Source: Theropithecus gelada
Taxonomy: Eukaryota; Chordata; Mammalia; Primates; Cercopithecidae
Direction of reading: 5' to 3'
Assembly (NCBI RefSeq): GCF_003255815.1
Contig: NC_037673.1
Span: 176,531,659-176,595,658 of the forward strand
DNA length: 64,000 nucleotides
The translations under genes were made by a program, and so were the position numbers. How positions within the stretch are numbered: position 1 is the stretch's first letter; each line of letters starts with the position of its first letter. The notes below the pieces were generated by a model. The model was not told the origin of the DNA and ran no database searches. It was given only the letters and a program-made list of their open reading frames with translations. This document shows positions 48,591 through 59,744 of this stretch, in pieces.

Positions 48591-49644
48591 CCCAACGTTT
48601 GTGCACTTTGAAGCTGTTTTTCTTTTCTTAAAAGAAAATCCCGAAATTCTAAATAGATCCTCCTCAGTCGTGAAAGAAAAAAAAAAGATTTTTACATCTC
48701 GTCTAGAGCATTCGTCTGACTTAATTTCACCGCGACTCTGCAAGCCCTGGGGGAAGGAGGTTGTACCATTGGAGGGTTGAGAAAACTGAGGCTCCACGCC
48801 AGTGAAGGAGGGGGCTTAGGGGAGTCGTGTTGTTGGGATATCTCAGGGCGATTCAGGAGTCCCCGCGTTTGCCCGCAACCCTCCACTATGCAGGCTGGCT
48901 TTCCTTCCTTCCTTCTCTCATTCCTAAGTACCCACTTCACGCCTGTCAGGGTGTGGGTGCTAGAGATGAAAGAGATGAAAGAGAACAGATCTGGCCCTGC
49001 CCTCCTGGCACTTACAAGTGAAGGGGAATCAGACACTAAGCTCGTGGTTACACGGAGAGCTAAAAATTCCAGGTAGGATACAGGGAGGGGGCTGGGCCAC
49101 CAGCGGAGAGGGTGCCAGGCTGTGCCTGGGACTGGGCAGGGCTGCACTGGTGCAGGTGGTCCAGAGCCTAGCGAAGCCAGGAAGGAGGGAGCTGCAGACG
49201 GTGCAAAGGTCCCCTGGGTGAGGGCTAGAACTTGAATGTGGAGATCAGGTTGTTTGGCCCAGACTGGCCTCCACTGTTGTAACTGAGGTGGGGACAGGGT
49301 GATGTCATCACCTTGTCTGGCTAGCACCAAGAACCCAGGAGCCCTGGGGTCCTAACAGGGTCCAAATCTGCCCTTCATCCTCCTGGAGGAGTCACAGCTC
49401 CATGGTGAGGAATGGCATGAGCGCACACTACCACCCCCGTGGATGCATCTGCAGCAGCTGCCGGCTGAGCATCACTTCTGCTTGGAGCACCAGCCCTCTG
49501 AGAGTCTGGGAGTCATTTGGGAGGTTGATGGCCTGGGCCTGGCCACATAGCCTGGGCAGTGGTTCAGAGGTCAGCATGTGGCCCAGGCTGGGATGTTGAC
49601 AACTTGCTTCAGCACATGAGGGAAACCAGCAGAAAAGATGAGCT
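48591..49644. other. Upstream intergenic DNA
   Basis: Contains a MIR/L2-like remnant at about 48890-49060. No gene or other element was recognised in the rest. Confidence 0.7.
48890..49060 (+). mobile_element. MIR/L2-like remnant
   Basis: TGTCAGGGTGTGGGTGCTAG, followed by GATCTGGCCCTGCCCTCCTGGCACTTAC, fits an old LINE2 or MIR-associated pattern. Confidence 0.45.
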
Positions 49645-49808
49645 TGGCCTGGCACAGTGGCTTGGGTCTTCATCCCAGCACCTTGGGAGGCCGAGGCGGG
49701 AGAATCGCTCGAGGCCAGAAGTTGGAAACCAGCCTGGGCAACAACAGGGAGATCCATCTTTACAAAAAGTAAAAAAAAAAAAAAAAGAAAAAAAAGAAAA
49801 AACCAAAC
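49645..49808 (+). mobile_element. Alu left monomer
   Basis: Single Alu arm with an A-rich tail of about 50 bp. Diverged. Confidence 0.8.
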
Positions 49809-49815
49809 AGCCACA

Positions 49816-50112
49816 CGCGCTGGGCGCAATGGCCCAGGCCTGTAATCCCAGCACTTTGTGGGGGCAAAAGTTTGAGATCTTTTGGGCTTGCTTGAGCCCA
49901 GGAGTTCGAGACCAGCCTGGGCAACACAGCAAAACCCGTTTCTACTAAAAACACAAAAATCAGCTGGGTATGGTAATGTGCACCTGTAGTTCCAGCTACT
50001 CAAGAGGCTGAGGCACGAGAATGGCTTGAAACTGGGAGGTGGAGGCTGAAGTGAGCCGAAATTGCACCACTACACTCCAGCGTGGGCGACAGAGCAACTG
50101 TCTCAAAGCAAA
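49816..50112 (+). mobile_element. Old Alu
   Basis: Plus-oriented J-like Alu directly after the monomer. Many substitutions. Confidence 0.85.
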
Positions 50113-50117
50113 ACAAA

Positions 50118-50242
50118 AACCCAGGTGTGATGGCATGTGCCTGTAGCCTCAGCTACTCAGGAGGCAGGAGGACCTGCTTGATCAGCCCAGACAACATATT
50201 AAGACCTTGTCTCTACAAAATAATTTTTTTAAAATAAAAAAG
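50118..50242 (+). mobile_element. Alu right-arm fragment
   Basis: Third Alu-derived piece in a row: CAGGTGTGATGGCATG to AAAATAAAAAAG. Confidence 0.75.
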
Positions 50243-52162
50243 ATGGCTTATCCTCTCCTGAGTGGTGTGGCCGGTAGGAGGATGTCCTGATGATGCTGGG
50301 GACCTTCTCATCACTTTTGCAGTGGGGTGGAGAGAGGCCACTGAAGAGTGGAGCAATCGGAGCAAGGCAGATGGATCAAGGATGGAGACGATACACATCA
50401 GAGCCTCTGGATTCAGCCAGATCTGAAACCAGGATTTATTCCTGGACTTCTCAGTATCAGAGCTCAATAAATTCTCATCTTTGCTTGGGGTACTCTCAAG
50501 TGACTTCTGTCATTTGCAACCAAGTAGAGTCCTGACTCTTTGATCATGCTGGAACTAAAGTCTGAAGCCCAGGGGAGTGGTTAGGCAGGAAGCCAGTGGC
50601 AGCCCGGAAAGGAGGCCTGGTCTGGATCAGGGGGCCCAGGCTTGGCCCTTTTGAAGGAGGGAAGATGCAGGGCCATGCCTAGGTGCCTCTCTCAGCTGGA
50701 CCCCCATACCTATGCTTACAGGGGGAGCCGGGTGTGGAGTCTGCTCCTCACGGTTCCAGTGTCCACTGCCCATGCTGCTCTCCACGGCCGGCTCCAGCCA
50801 CACTTTCCAGGAGTGCCTCAACCTTTCTGGCCAGCAAGTGAGCCAAAGACCTGGCTGCTTCACCTAAGCAGCTTTTGCAAGCACTTGATAGTTGGGAGAT
50901 TTGCTCATTGATCTGGTTTCTCCCAAACAACCCAGAGATCTTCTCCCCTCCCCCAGGCTCTACCCCCAACACAAACCGTCCAGCTGGGTCCCACGGCTGT
51001 CCAGGTAGATGAGGAATGCACCTGCCATCCCCTGGCCACAGGCCCTGTTCAGCTGCTTTTCCCTGTGACAATCCCACTACGGTCTAGGGAGGGTTATGGG
51101 GCCCATGGTAGGGCGAGGGCCTCCTCCAACTCCCGTAGGGTCCAGGCTGGACTTTCACCAACTCTCATGCTGTCACCAGGGTCCTCTCTACCAGTTTCCA
51201 GCAGCCCAGCTCTGCCTGAATCTGGCTGCGCTATGGCTGCAGGGTGACCTGGGGTGGTCACCTGTTCTTCCTGATCGCCCTTTGCCCTTCCACATGTAGA
51301 AATGCCAGGCACATCTCAGTGTGGCCCAGAGACACAGCCCAGCCCAGGGACCACAGGGCCTCCTGAACTTCAGCAGAGGGCCCAGGGGGCTGGGGGTGCA
51401 GGGTGCTGAAGCCTGCAGCTGGGAGTCCTGCACTGGATCTCTCCATGGCGTGGGGAGGGAGATCCTAGGGGAATCTCTGAGTGGTGCCCACAGTGGGCAG
51501 TGGGTGGGGTTCAGGGAGCCCAGAGGAGACATCACAGGTGTCATGACTCAGACAGAGTGTCCTGCCTCGGGGAAGCCGATCCTCAGCTCAAACTTAAGAT
51601 GATGGGGCATCAGGAGTAGCAGGGCTAAGGGCCAGACCTGGCATGGGGCAGGAAGCCACACCGCTCCACCCCCGCCCATCTTGAGAGGCTGGGATAGGGT
51701 GGATGGGGTATGAGTAGGTCACACACACACACACAAAATCCCCGGTTTGGGAAAATCTGAGAAAACTGATCTGGGGCCAGGATTCAAGACAGCCAGACGG
51801 GGAGAGCCAGGCAGGAAACCAAGGCAAGAATCCTTCCAAGGAGAAAGAAGCTGGCCAGGGGCCTGGAAAGGGGCAGGGTCATGTAGCTCAGGTTTTGTCC
51901 CGGAGATGGCTTCACCAGCAGCCCCCACCACCCCAGGGCTGAGGTGAGAGAGGGCCACACCCCATCCCTGTTATCAGGGCAGGCCGGGCTGCGCAGTGGG
52001 CCTCTCTCAAGTTCCTGGGCGACAAGGATCTGTTTCACCTTCTTTCTCGCTCCTGTGGGAACTTCGGAGGAGGTTTGCCACAAAGCTGAACTCATGCATT
52101 CTTTTATGATTGTAGGTTTTGTTTTTTTTAAATTGGGCTACACATACATTTTATAACTTTTT
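50243..52162. other. Intergenic DNA without recognised genes
   Basis: The end near 50395-50545 (CAATAAATTC then TTCTGTCATTTGCAACCA) looks like the 3' end of an old LTR of unassigned family. A (CA)n tract of 8 units lies at 51720-51735. The rest is unassigned. Confidence 0.5.
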
Positions 52163-52478
52163 TCTTTTTTCTTTTGAGACAAAGTTTCACTTTGTTGCCC
52201 AGGGTGGAGTGCAGTGGCAGGATCTCCGCTCACTGCAACCTCTGCCTTCCTGCCTTCCTGCCTTCCCGATTCAAGCAATTCTCATGCCTCAGCCTCCTGA
52301 GTAGCTGGGATTACAGGTGCCTGCAACCATACCCAGCTGCTTTTTTTGTATTTTAGTAGACACAAGGTTTCACCATGTTGCCCAGGCTGATCTCTAATTC
52401 CTGAGCTCAGGCAATCCACCCGTCTTGGCCTCCCAAAGTGCTGGGATTACAGGCGTGAGCCACCATGCAGAGCCTGAA
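52163..52478 (-). mobile_element. Alu
   Basis: Minus-oriented Alu with a (CCTT)n-like insertion near 52245-52265. Confidence 0.9.
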
Positions 52479-52525
52479 CCCCTGCACCTGGCCAACTTTT
52501 TTCTTACAAAAGAAATACATGTTCA

Positions 52526-53164
52526 TGCCGGGCGCGGTGGCTCAAGCCTGTAATCCCAGCACTTTGAGAGGCCGAGACGGGCGGATCACGAGGTCAGGAG
52601 ATCGAGACCATCCTGGCTAACACGGTGAAACCCCGTCTCTACTAAGAAATACAAAAAACTAGCCGGGCGAGGTGGCGGGCGCCTGTAGTCCCAGCTACTC
52701 GGGAGGCTGAGGCCGGAGAATGGCGTGAACCCGGGAGGCGGAGCTTGCAGTGAGCNNNNNNNNNNNNNNNNNNNNNNNNNNNNNNNNNNNNNNNNNNNNN
52801 NNNNNNNNNNNNNNNNNNNNNNNNNNNNNNNNNNNNNNNNNNNNNNNNNNNGGCCGGGCGCGGTGGCTCAAGCCTGTAATCCTAGCACTTTGGGAGGCCG
52901 AGACGGGCGGATCACGAGGTCAGGAGTTCGAGACCATCCTGGCTAACACGGTGAAACCCCGTCTCTACTAAAAAAATACGAAAAACTAGCCGGGCGAGGT
53001 GGCAGGCGCCTGTAGTCCCGGCTACTCGGGAGGCTGAGGCAGGAGAATGGCGTAAAAACCCGGGAGGCGGAGCTTGCAGTGAGCTGAGATCCGGCCAGTC
53101 CACCACAATGGGGAGCACAGCCCAGCCCCGCCAACACAGAAAAAAAAAAAAAAAAAAAAAAAAA
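52526..53164 (+). mobile_element. Composite young Alu with gap and altered 3' end
   Basis: A young Alu starts at 52526 and runs into N at 52756. A second Alu starts at 52852 and stops at GAGATCCGGCCA (53099). There it joins about 40 bp of non-Alu sequence (53100-53141) and then a poly-A. AAAGAAATACATGTTCAT flanks the whole 640 bp, so it behaves as one insertion or a stacked insertion. Confidence 0.75.
52756..52851. other. Assembly gap (96 N)
   Basis: Run of N between two near-identical young Alus, where a mis-assembly is likely. Confidence 1.
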
Positions 53165-53607
53165 GAAATACATGTTCATTTCAGGAAATAGAGGATAAAA
53201 ATGTTTTTAAAGGGCTAATGACTCAACTTTTTACCCACCACCAAATGTTATCCTCTGCATCTATAGTCAGTATTTAAAGTATTTAAACAACAGTACAGTC
53301 ATTCTGCAAACATTGTTTTGTAGCTGGAATTTGACTTCTGGTGAGAAAGAACTTCAAATTGTGCTGCAAAGCTGGGATCTTGCCCAGGGTCATCAGCACT
53401 GTCCCTGATGCACCTCTGTGCCATGGCATCCTGGAAAACTTGGGCTTTCTGCTCTGCTTGGCCAGGAGACGGTGGGGGTTTGTGCGAGACGAGCACTAAT
53501 CTGATACTGCATCAAGCACTGGCCGTGAGACAGCGGTGGTGGGTGGGCGGCAGGCTACCCCATGTCGCTCCGTTCCTGTTAACTCTCTGGCCAAGACAAA
53601 GGGGCTG
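53165..53607. other. Unassigned intergenic DNA
   Basis: I recognise no repeat or gene here. Confidence 0.6.
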
Positions 53608-53966
53608 GGGCTGTGGACTGAATGCTTGTGTCCCCCCAGATTCATATGTTGAAATCCTAGCCCCCAAGATGATGCTATTAGGATACAGGGCCTTTCGGGA
53701 CGTGCTTCAGTCGTGAAGACTGAGCCCTCGTGAAGGGGTTCGTGCCCTTACCTAAGGGACCCCGGACAGCTGCCTTGCCCCTTGGGATGCAGTGAGAAAG
53801 CACCACCCATGAACCACGAAATGAGCCCTCACGAGACACCAGATCTGCTGGTGCCTTGATCTTGGACTTCCCGGCCTCCAGAACTGTAAGCAATAACCTT
53901 GTTGTTTATAGGCCCCCCAGTCTGTGGTGTCCTGTTGTGGCAGCCACATGGACGGGGAAGACAGCT
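53608..53966 (+). mobile_element. MLT1A-type solo LTR
   Basis: About 360 bp with the MaLR order ATTCATATGTTGAAATCCTA, GCTATTAGGATACAGGGCCT, CCAGATCTGCTGGTGCCTTG, TTGGACTTCCCGGCCTCCAG and GTTGTTTATAGGCCCCCCAG. Plus orientation, no internal region. Confidence 0.88.
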
Positions 53967-54077
53967 GATGAACGTAACACCTGCCTTTTCTCACCTGTGT
54001 GGCCCTACTTACGCTCACCCCATGCCAATCACTCAGTTATTTCAGGCAAAGCAGCTTCTCAGGGACAAAAAGGTACA

Positions 54078-54176
54078 TGCTGGGGTCCAGGGAGAGGCCT
54101 CACATCCACATGCTGGGGTCCAGGGAGAGGCCTCACATCCACATGCTGGGGTCCAGGGAGAGGCCTCACATCCATT
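54078..54176 (+). repeat. 33-bp tandem repeat, 3 copies
   Basis: Unit starting TGCTGGGGTCCAGGGAGAGG at 54078, 54111 and 54144, essentially perfect. Confidence 0.95.
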
Positions 54177-54209
54177 GGCCGTGTGGGGAGGTAAAGTATG
54201 GCTGTTCGT

Positions 54210-54345
54210 TTATTTTCCAAATGTCCTCGGCACTTACATGTGCCTGCCCTGTGCTAGGCCAGGGCGTGTAGAGAGGAAACCAACCCAGTTTCCACCCTTG
54301 AGGAGCTTATAGCTCACAGTCTAGCAGGCAAATACACACACAGAA
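54210..54345 (+). mobile_element. Old L2/MIR-like remnant
   Basis: CACTTACATGTGCCTGCCCTGTGC to AGGAGCTTATAGCTCACAGT resembles the old repeat pattern of LINE2-associated sequence. Confidence 0.4.
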
Positions 54346-54475
54346 AATAGGGAGTGGCATTCCAATTCTAACTGAATTTTATAAGTTGGAAGGCATTCAG
54401 CTGCAAATTGGGTGGGGAAGGGCACGCTGGGTGTAAGGCCAGCTGAAGCAAAGGCCAGGTAAGAAAAGCAGGCCA

Positions 54476-54794
54476 GGCTGGGCGCAGTGGTTCACACCTG
54501 TAATCCTAGCACTTTGGGAGGCCTAGGCGGGAGGATCATTTGAGGTTAGAAATTCAAAACCAGCCTGGCCAACATGGTGAAACTCCATCTCTACTAAAAA
54601 TACAAAAAAAAAAAATCAGCCAGGCGTGGTGGTCGGTGCCTTTAGTCCCAGCTACCCGGGAGGCTGAGGCAGGAGAATCACTTGTACCTGGGTTTGTACC
54701 TGGGAGGCGGAGATTGCAGTGAGCCCAGGTCACACCTCTTCACTCCAACCTACCTGACAGAATGAGATTGTCTCAAAAAAAAAAAAAAAAGACA
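54476..54794 (+). mobile_element. Alu
   Basis: Plus-oriented Alu with a short duplication (GTACCTGGGTTTGTACCTGG) in the right arm. Tail (GAAA)n. Confidence 0.9.
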
Positions 54795-54829
54795 GGAAAG
54801 AAAGAAAGAAAAGAATAAAGGCACAGGGA

Positions 54830-55660
54830 GTGAGCAGTGCCGATCCTGCACACACCTTGTCTAGAATCAAACGCCCACAGGGTCCAAGTAGGTAATGTAA
54901 GGAAGGACAGTAAGCGGGAAAGGTCAACACGGGACCCAAGCGGGTTGCCGCTGCCGGCTGGAGCGCGGAGAGTGGCAGCTTTTATTCCCTTATTTGTCCC
55001 CACCCACGTTCTGTTTTTGTCCTATCAGAATACCCTTTTCTCTATCCTTCCCGGATTGGCTACTTTTAGAATTCTGCTGATTGGCGCATTTTACAGAGCG
55101 CTGGTTGGTGCGTTTTACAGAGCGCTGGTTGGTGCGTTTGGTGCGTTTTACAGAGCGCTGGTTGGTGCGTTTGGTACGTTTTACAGAGCGCTGGTTGGTG
55201 CGTTTGGTGCGTTTTACAGAGCCCCGGTTGGTGCGTTTTACAGAGCGCTGATTGGTGCGTTTGGTGCGTTTTACAGAGTGCTGGTTGGTGCGTTTGGTGC
55301 GTTTTACAGAGCGCCGGTTGGTGCGTTTTACAGAGCGCTGATTGGTGCGTTTGGTGCGTTTTACAGAGCGCTGGTTGGTGCGTTTTACAGAGTGCTGATT
55401 GGTGCGTTTTACAGAGCGCTGGTTGGTGCGTTTGGTGCGTTTTACAGAGCGCCGGTTGGTGCGTTTTACAGAGTGCTGATTGGTGCGTTTTACAGAGCGC
55501 TGATTGGTGCGTTTGGTGCGTTTTACAGAGCGCTGGTTGGTGCGTTTTATAAACCTCTTGTAAGACAGGGAAGTTCCCTAAGTCCCACTCGACCCAGGAA
55601 GTCCAGGCGGTGTCACCTCTCAGTGGGGACTGAGGTCATGTGCGCCATTTAAGACTCTTC
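54830..55660 (+). mobile_element. LTR-like block with CCAAT-rich tandem array
   Basis: Single-copy flanks (CTTTTATTCCCTTATTTGTCC before, CTCAGTGGGGACTGAGG after) enclose the 24/33-bp array. This layout resembles the repeat-bearing U3 of primate ERV1 LTRs such as the ERV9/LTR12 group. The family assignment is inference. No viral gene is present. Confidence 0.4.
55073..55552 (+). repeat. 24/33-bp minisatellite, 16 units
   Basis: Sixteen TTTTACAGAG cores. Units are 24 bp, or 33 bp when the 9-mer GGTGCGTTT is doubled. Both lengths are multiples of three, so a 271-codon frame stays open. About six units keep ATTGG (a CCAAT core on the other strand), and the others have GTTGG. Confidence 0.95.
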
Positions 55661-56010
55661 CTGGTACCAAAAAAAAGGCAGAAGGCTGGTCACTGAGTGG
55701 AGCCCAGTGTGAGGCGAGGGCGCAGTGTGGAGCTGGGTAGGAAGCCTGTAAGAGCCTCTTTTGAATAATTAAAGGTAGGTGTTTCAAATTGTGTTTATTT
55801 GCCCATTCTGTAAATAGACCTTTCCTGAAAGACCGAAGCCAGATGCTCCTGGGGGCAGAGGTTTGCAGCCGGCCCTGACTGAGGGCTGGGGAAGGCCCAG
55901 TGGCTCAGATGTGCTGAGGGGGAAAGGGCGCCACTTGCCATAACGTTGGGCCCTCTGCCCCATGGAGCCGCTTGTGTTGTTGGGGACTTCTCCCTATAGA
56001 ACCGCAGCGG
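55661..56010. other. Unassigned intergenic DNA
   Basis: No repeat or gene recognised. Confidence 0.6.
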
Positions 56011-56323
56011 AGGCCGGGCGCGGTGGCTAAAGCCTGTAATCCCAGCACTTTGGGAGGCCGAGACGGGCGGATCAGGAGGTCAGGAGATCGAGACCATCCT
56101 GGCTAACACGGCGAAACCCTGTCTCTACTAAAAAATACAAAAAACTAGCTGGGCGAGGTGGCGGGAGCCTGTGGTCCCAGCTACTCGGGAGGCTGAGGCA
56201 GGAGAATGGCGGGAACCCGGGAGGCAGAGCTTGCAGTGAGCCGAGATCTGGCCACTGCACTCCAGCCTGGGCGACAGAGTGAGACTCTGTCTCAAAAAAA
56301 AGAAAAAAAAAAAAAAAAAAACC
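56011..56323 (+). mobile_element. Young Alu, Old World monkey type
   Basis: Plus-oriented, with CTAGCTGGGCGAGGTGGCGG and GAGATCTGGCCACTG. Target duplication ACCGCAGCGG on both sides. Confidence 0.93.
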
Positions 56324-57671
56324 GCAGCGGGAGCCGGCCCTGGAGCACTTGCCTGGGGCTTGAAGGCTGGGCAGTGGCCCAGCAGAGTGGGTGACAGCGA
56401 TTCGTTAGGTAAAGAGTTTCAACGCTGTGGGCCTCATTAGATCTCTTCCCTGTTGCATAGTCTTCTTTGTGCATTTTTTTGTTTTTGTTTTCGATTTGTC
56501 TTTCACAATCCTTTAAAAATATGAAACCATTCTTGGCTGGCTGGCTGGGCATGGAAAAACAGGCCAGGATCAGGATTTGGTCTGTGGGTCCTTTCTTTAA
56601 TGCCAGTGCTCAACCCAGGCCTGGCCATGGAGTCCAACCCTCAGTGGAGGGTGTCTGCACTGTGCCCCTTGGGGGCTGTATGTGATGGACCTGTGTGTGG
56701 CTGCTGTTGGCAGGGGGTGAGGAGTTCACACACTCAGTGGGGAGCCCTGAGAACCTGGCTCAGGAAACCAGCAGGGTTCCAGAGCAGCCTGGTGCCCAGA
56801 GGCCTCCAGGACAGCAGCCTAGTGGGGGGCGCTGGCTGCACAAGGGCTACTGTGGCCAGCAAAGGGCGGCGTCTGCGTGCTTTCCCAGGAAGATGCGTGT
56901 GTGCTCTGGGGTTAGGGCAGCCCTGGCCAGGAGCCCCGGGGGAAGCAGCCCCGAGTGTGAGGAACTCCAGGCTTCCCAGAGCACATGCCCCAGAGGGGCT
57001 GCTCTATGCAGGCCTGGGAGCCTGGAATCGCCTGGTCACTCACTCAAGCCACCGTGGTGATTGTGGAGGGGTGGGCCCTGCCCTGGCAGGTTTGCATTCT
57101 TCTGAGGGGCCTACTTTTGGCTCTCTTGACCTAAACTTTGCCTCTGTGCCAATGTTTACCCTGCACCCCTGCAGATCCCTTCGCCACCCACTCGTCCTTC
57201 TCTGTGCCCTGTGAATCTGGCTTCATCAGGGGTCCAGGGCCCTCTGGCTTCTGGTGGGGCTTTGGCTGATGAATGACACCCAGCAGGAGGTCCAGGAAGG
57301 GTGGGGAGTGAGGTCAGGATATTTGCCCTCCAGGAGGCGACTGAATCTCTTCCGTGGGCCTCAGGTTCTGTCTGGTTGTCTCTCCCCCTGCTACACTCTC
57401 GGGGTCCAGCCCCTTCAGGTCTAGGAGTGGCCTTGCTCCAGCTGGGCAGCCCCTTACACCTGCATGCTCCTCAGTCACTCTGTCCAAGGCTGCAACCTTG
57501 GGGCCCCAGCTGTCTGTGTCTGTCCAGGACCGTCCTGGTTCTAGCACTGAAATTCCCACGTCCCAGGGAACCCCTCAGTCCTGGACAAACTGGAACAGTT
57601 GTCACTCTGGCTGCCACCTGTTTCCTTGCATTCTTGTCTAATAAGCTGAGAGTAAGAAAGGCCCAAGTTTG
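56324..57671. other. Unassigned intergenic DNA
   Basis: 1.3 kb, GC-moderate. It holds a 204-codon open frame at 56600-57214 that shows no recognisable domain. I do not call it a gene. Confidence 0.6.
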
Positions 57672-57980
57672 GGCCCAGGCGCAGTGGCTCACGCCTGTAA
57701 TCCCAGCACTTTGGGAGGCCGAGGCGGGTGGATCACGAGGTCAGGAGTTCAAGACCAGCCTGGCCAAGATAGTGAAACCCGTCTCTACTAAAAATACAAA
57801 AAATTAGCTGGCGGTGCTGGCAGGCAGCTGGAATCCCAGCTACTCAGGAGGCTGAGGCAGAGAATTACTTGAATCCGGGAGAGAGAGGTTGCAGTGAGCC
57901 AAGATCACGCGACCGTACTCTAGCCTGCACGACAGTGTGAGACTGTCTCAAAACAAAAAAACAAAACAAAAAAAAAACCA
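57672..57980 (+). mobile_element. Alu
   Basis: Plus-oriented Alu with a CAAAACAAAAAA tail. Confidence 0.9.
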
Positions 57981-59029
57981 AAACAGCCCCAAGGTTGTAC
58001 TCCCCCAGTGTCTCAGGACCGGAAGTTTGGACTCCCAGTGTCTCAGGACCAGTGTGAGAAGTGCAGCAGTTGCTAAGTACTGAGTGTGGCTTTTTCTTCA
58101 AGGGGATTGCCTCCAAATTCTTCCTGTCCCACTGCCTAGACTGGGTGCTGGCTGTGCTACCTGCCTGGGGTTCCTGCCTGGCCCGTAGGCAGCTGAGCCA
58201 GCGACACCACATACTGCAGATGTCCTACCGATCCAGGGCTGGGGGGTGGGTAGGAGAAGTAGGGAGCGCTTTGAGTGTGGTGGTGAATGTCTCGTCTGAG
58301 TCTGGCAGTGGCATTTGGCTATAATTCTTAGAACTCATGACAGGGACAGAGGTTGGAGGCTTGGGACCCAGGACACTTCTGGTGTCTCTCTCCAGACAGC
58401 GGGTTTTGGGTGAGCCATGCAGACAGTCAATGGGCGGCATCCCAAGCAAGCGTCAGCCCAGCACCAAGGGGCATGGGCCAGACCCCAGAGCATGCCTGGA
58501 GCCACTCCCTGCCTGCTGCACGGCCTCGTTTCCCTGTGCATCTAGACAGCTGGGTGGGACATGAGACTCTCCCAGCCTCTGCTGGTGCAGGTAGGAGGCT
58601 TAGGGAGGGTGTCCACTAAGTGAGCCAGCAATGGTACCTTCTGGAGTGACCAACAGGCGGGGGGGGGGGGGGTCATCTGTGCCTGTTTCCCTCTCCACTG
58701 GGGACAGCACCCTGACTTCTTCTGTGGAATCACCCCTTCTCTGCACTTAGCCTGCTGGATCGTGAGGGGCCGATCAACACGGTCTGGCTCCAGGCTGGAC
58801 CAGGGACCTAAATCAGCCTGATGAGAACCAGCACGTGTCGTCCCGGAGGAGTTCAGAAAAGAGAGGGTCTCTTTCCCACAGACTTACTAAGGTGTTAGAA
58901 TGCAAGACTGGGGTTTTGCTTGTGGGGTTTCAACTTGATCCAAGTGGAGAGACTCTGAAAGTGGGGATAAAACAGGAAAGAAGATCTGTGTGCCTGGACC
59001 CAGCCCTTCCTGTAGCCACACTTGCCTAG
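57981..59029. other. Unassigned intergenic DNA with a poly-G run
   Basis: No gene or repeat family recognised. It contains 14 consecutive G at 58659-58672. A 29-bp motif near 57998-58045 is doubled (AGTGTCTCAGGACC). Confidence 0.6.
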
Positions 59030-59303
59030 GCTTCTCTGTCACCCAGGCTGGAGTGCAGTGGTACGATCTTGGCTCGCTGCAACCTCCACCTCCCAGGCTC
59101 AAGCGGTCCTCCCATCTCAGCTTCCCCAGTAGCTGGGACCACAGGCACACACCACTGCGTCCATCTAATTTTTGTATTTTTTGTAGAGATAGGGTCTCAC
59201 CATGTTGCTCAGGCTGGTCTCAAACTCCTGAGTTCAAGTGATCCGCCCGCCTCGGCCTCCCGAAGTGCTGGGATTACAGGCGTGACCCACCGCACCCGGC
59301 CTT
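59030..59303 (-). mobile_element. Alu, 3'-truncated
   Basis: Minus-oriented S-type Alu lacking the poly-A end. It joins unique DNA at CTTCTCTGTCACCC. Confidence 0.88.
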
Positions 59304-59442
59304 CTAGGGCTTTTTGTTCCTTGCTTGGATGGGGGCCTTGGCTTGCCTGGCGAGGTTGACCCTTGTCCCCAGGGACTTCTGCACCGTTTACCCTCTCCTC
59401 TGGCCTTCGCTGCCCTGGGCCTGGGAGTGTTTAGAGGTCTTC

Positions 59443-59744
59443 AGGCCGGGCGCAGTGGCTCAAGCCTGTAATCCCAGCACTTTGGGAGGCCGAGACGGGC
59501 GGATCACGAGGTCAGGAGATGGAGACCATCCTGGCTAACACGGTGAAACCCCGTCTCTACTAAAAAATACAAAAAACTAGCCGGGCGAGGTGGTGGGCGC
59601 CTGTAGTCCCAGCTACTCCGGAGGCTGAGGCAGGAGAATGGCGTAAACCCGGGAGGCGGAGCTTGCAGTGAGCCGAGATCCGGCCACTGCGCTCCAGCCT
59701 GGGCGACAGAGTGAGACTCCACCTCAAAAAAAAAAAAAAAAAAA
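59443..59744 (+). mobile_element. Young Alu, Old World monkey type
   Basis: Plus-oriented, near consensus, with GAGATCCGGCCACTGCGC. Target duplication AGAGGTCTTC on both sides. Confidence 0.94.

Noticed and set aside
46647..48797. Open frames of 247-383 codons on both strands across the CpG island
   Set aside because: They overlap each other in several frames, run through the GFPT2 promoter, exon 1 and donor, and have arginine/proline/glycine-rich composition. GC-rich DNA lacks stops. No family is recognisable.
56600..57214. 204-codon open frame upstream of GFPT2
   Set aside because: No domain or splice signal supports it, another frame overlaps it, and the composition is ordinary intergenic. 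I saw no evidence of a gene.
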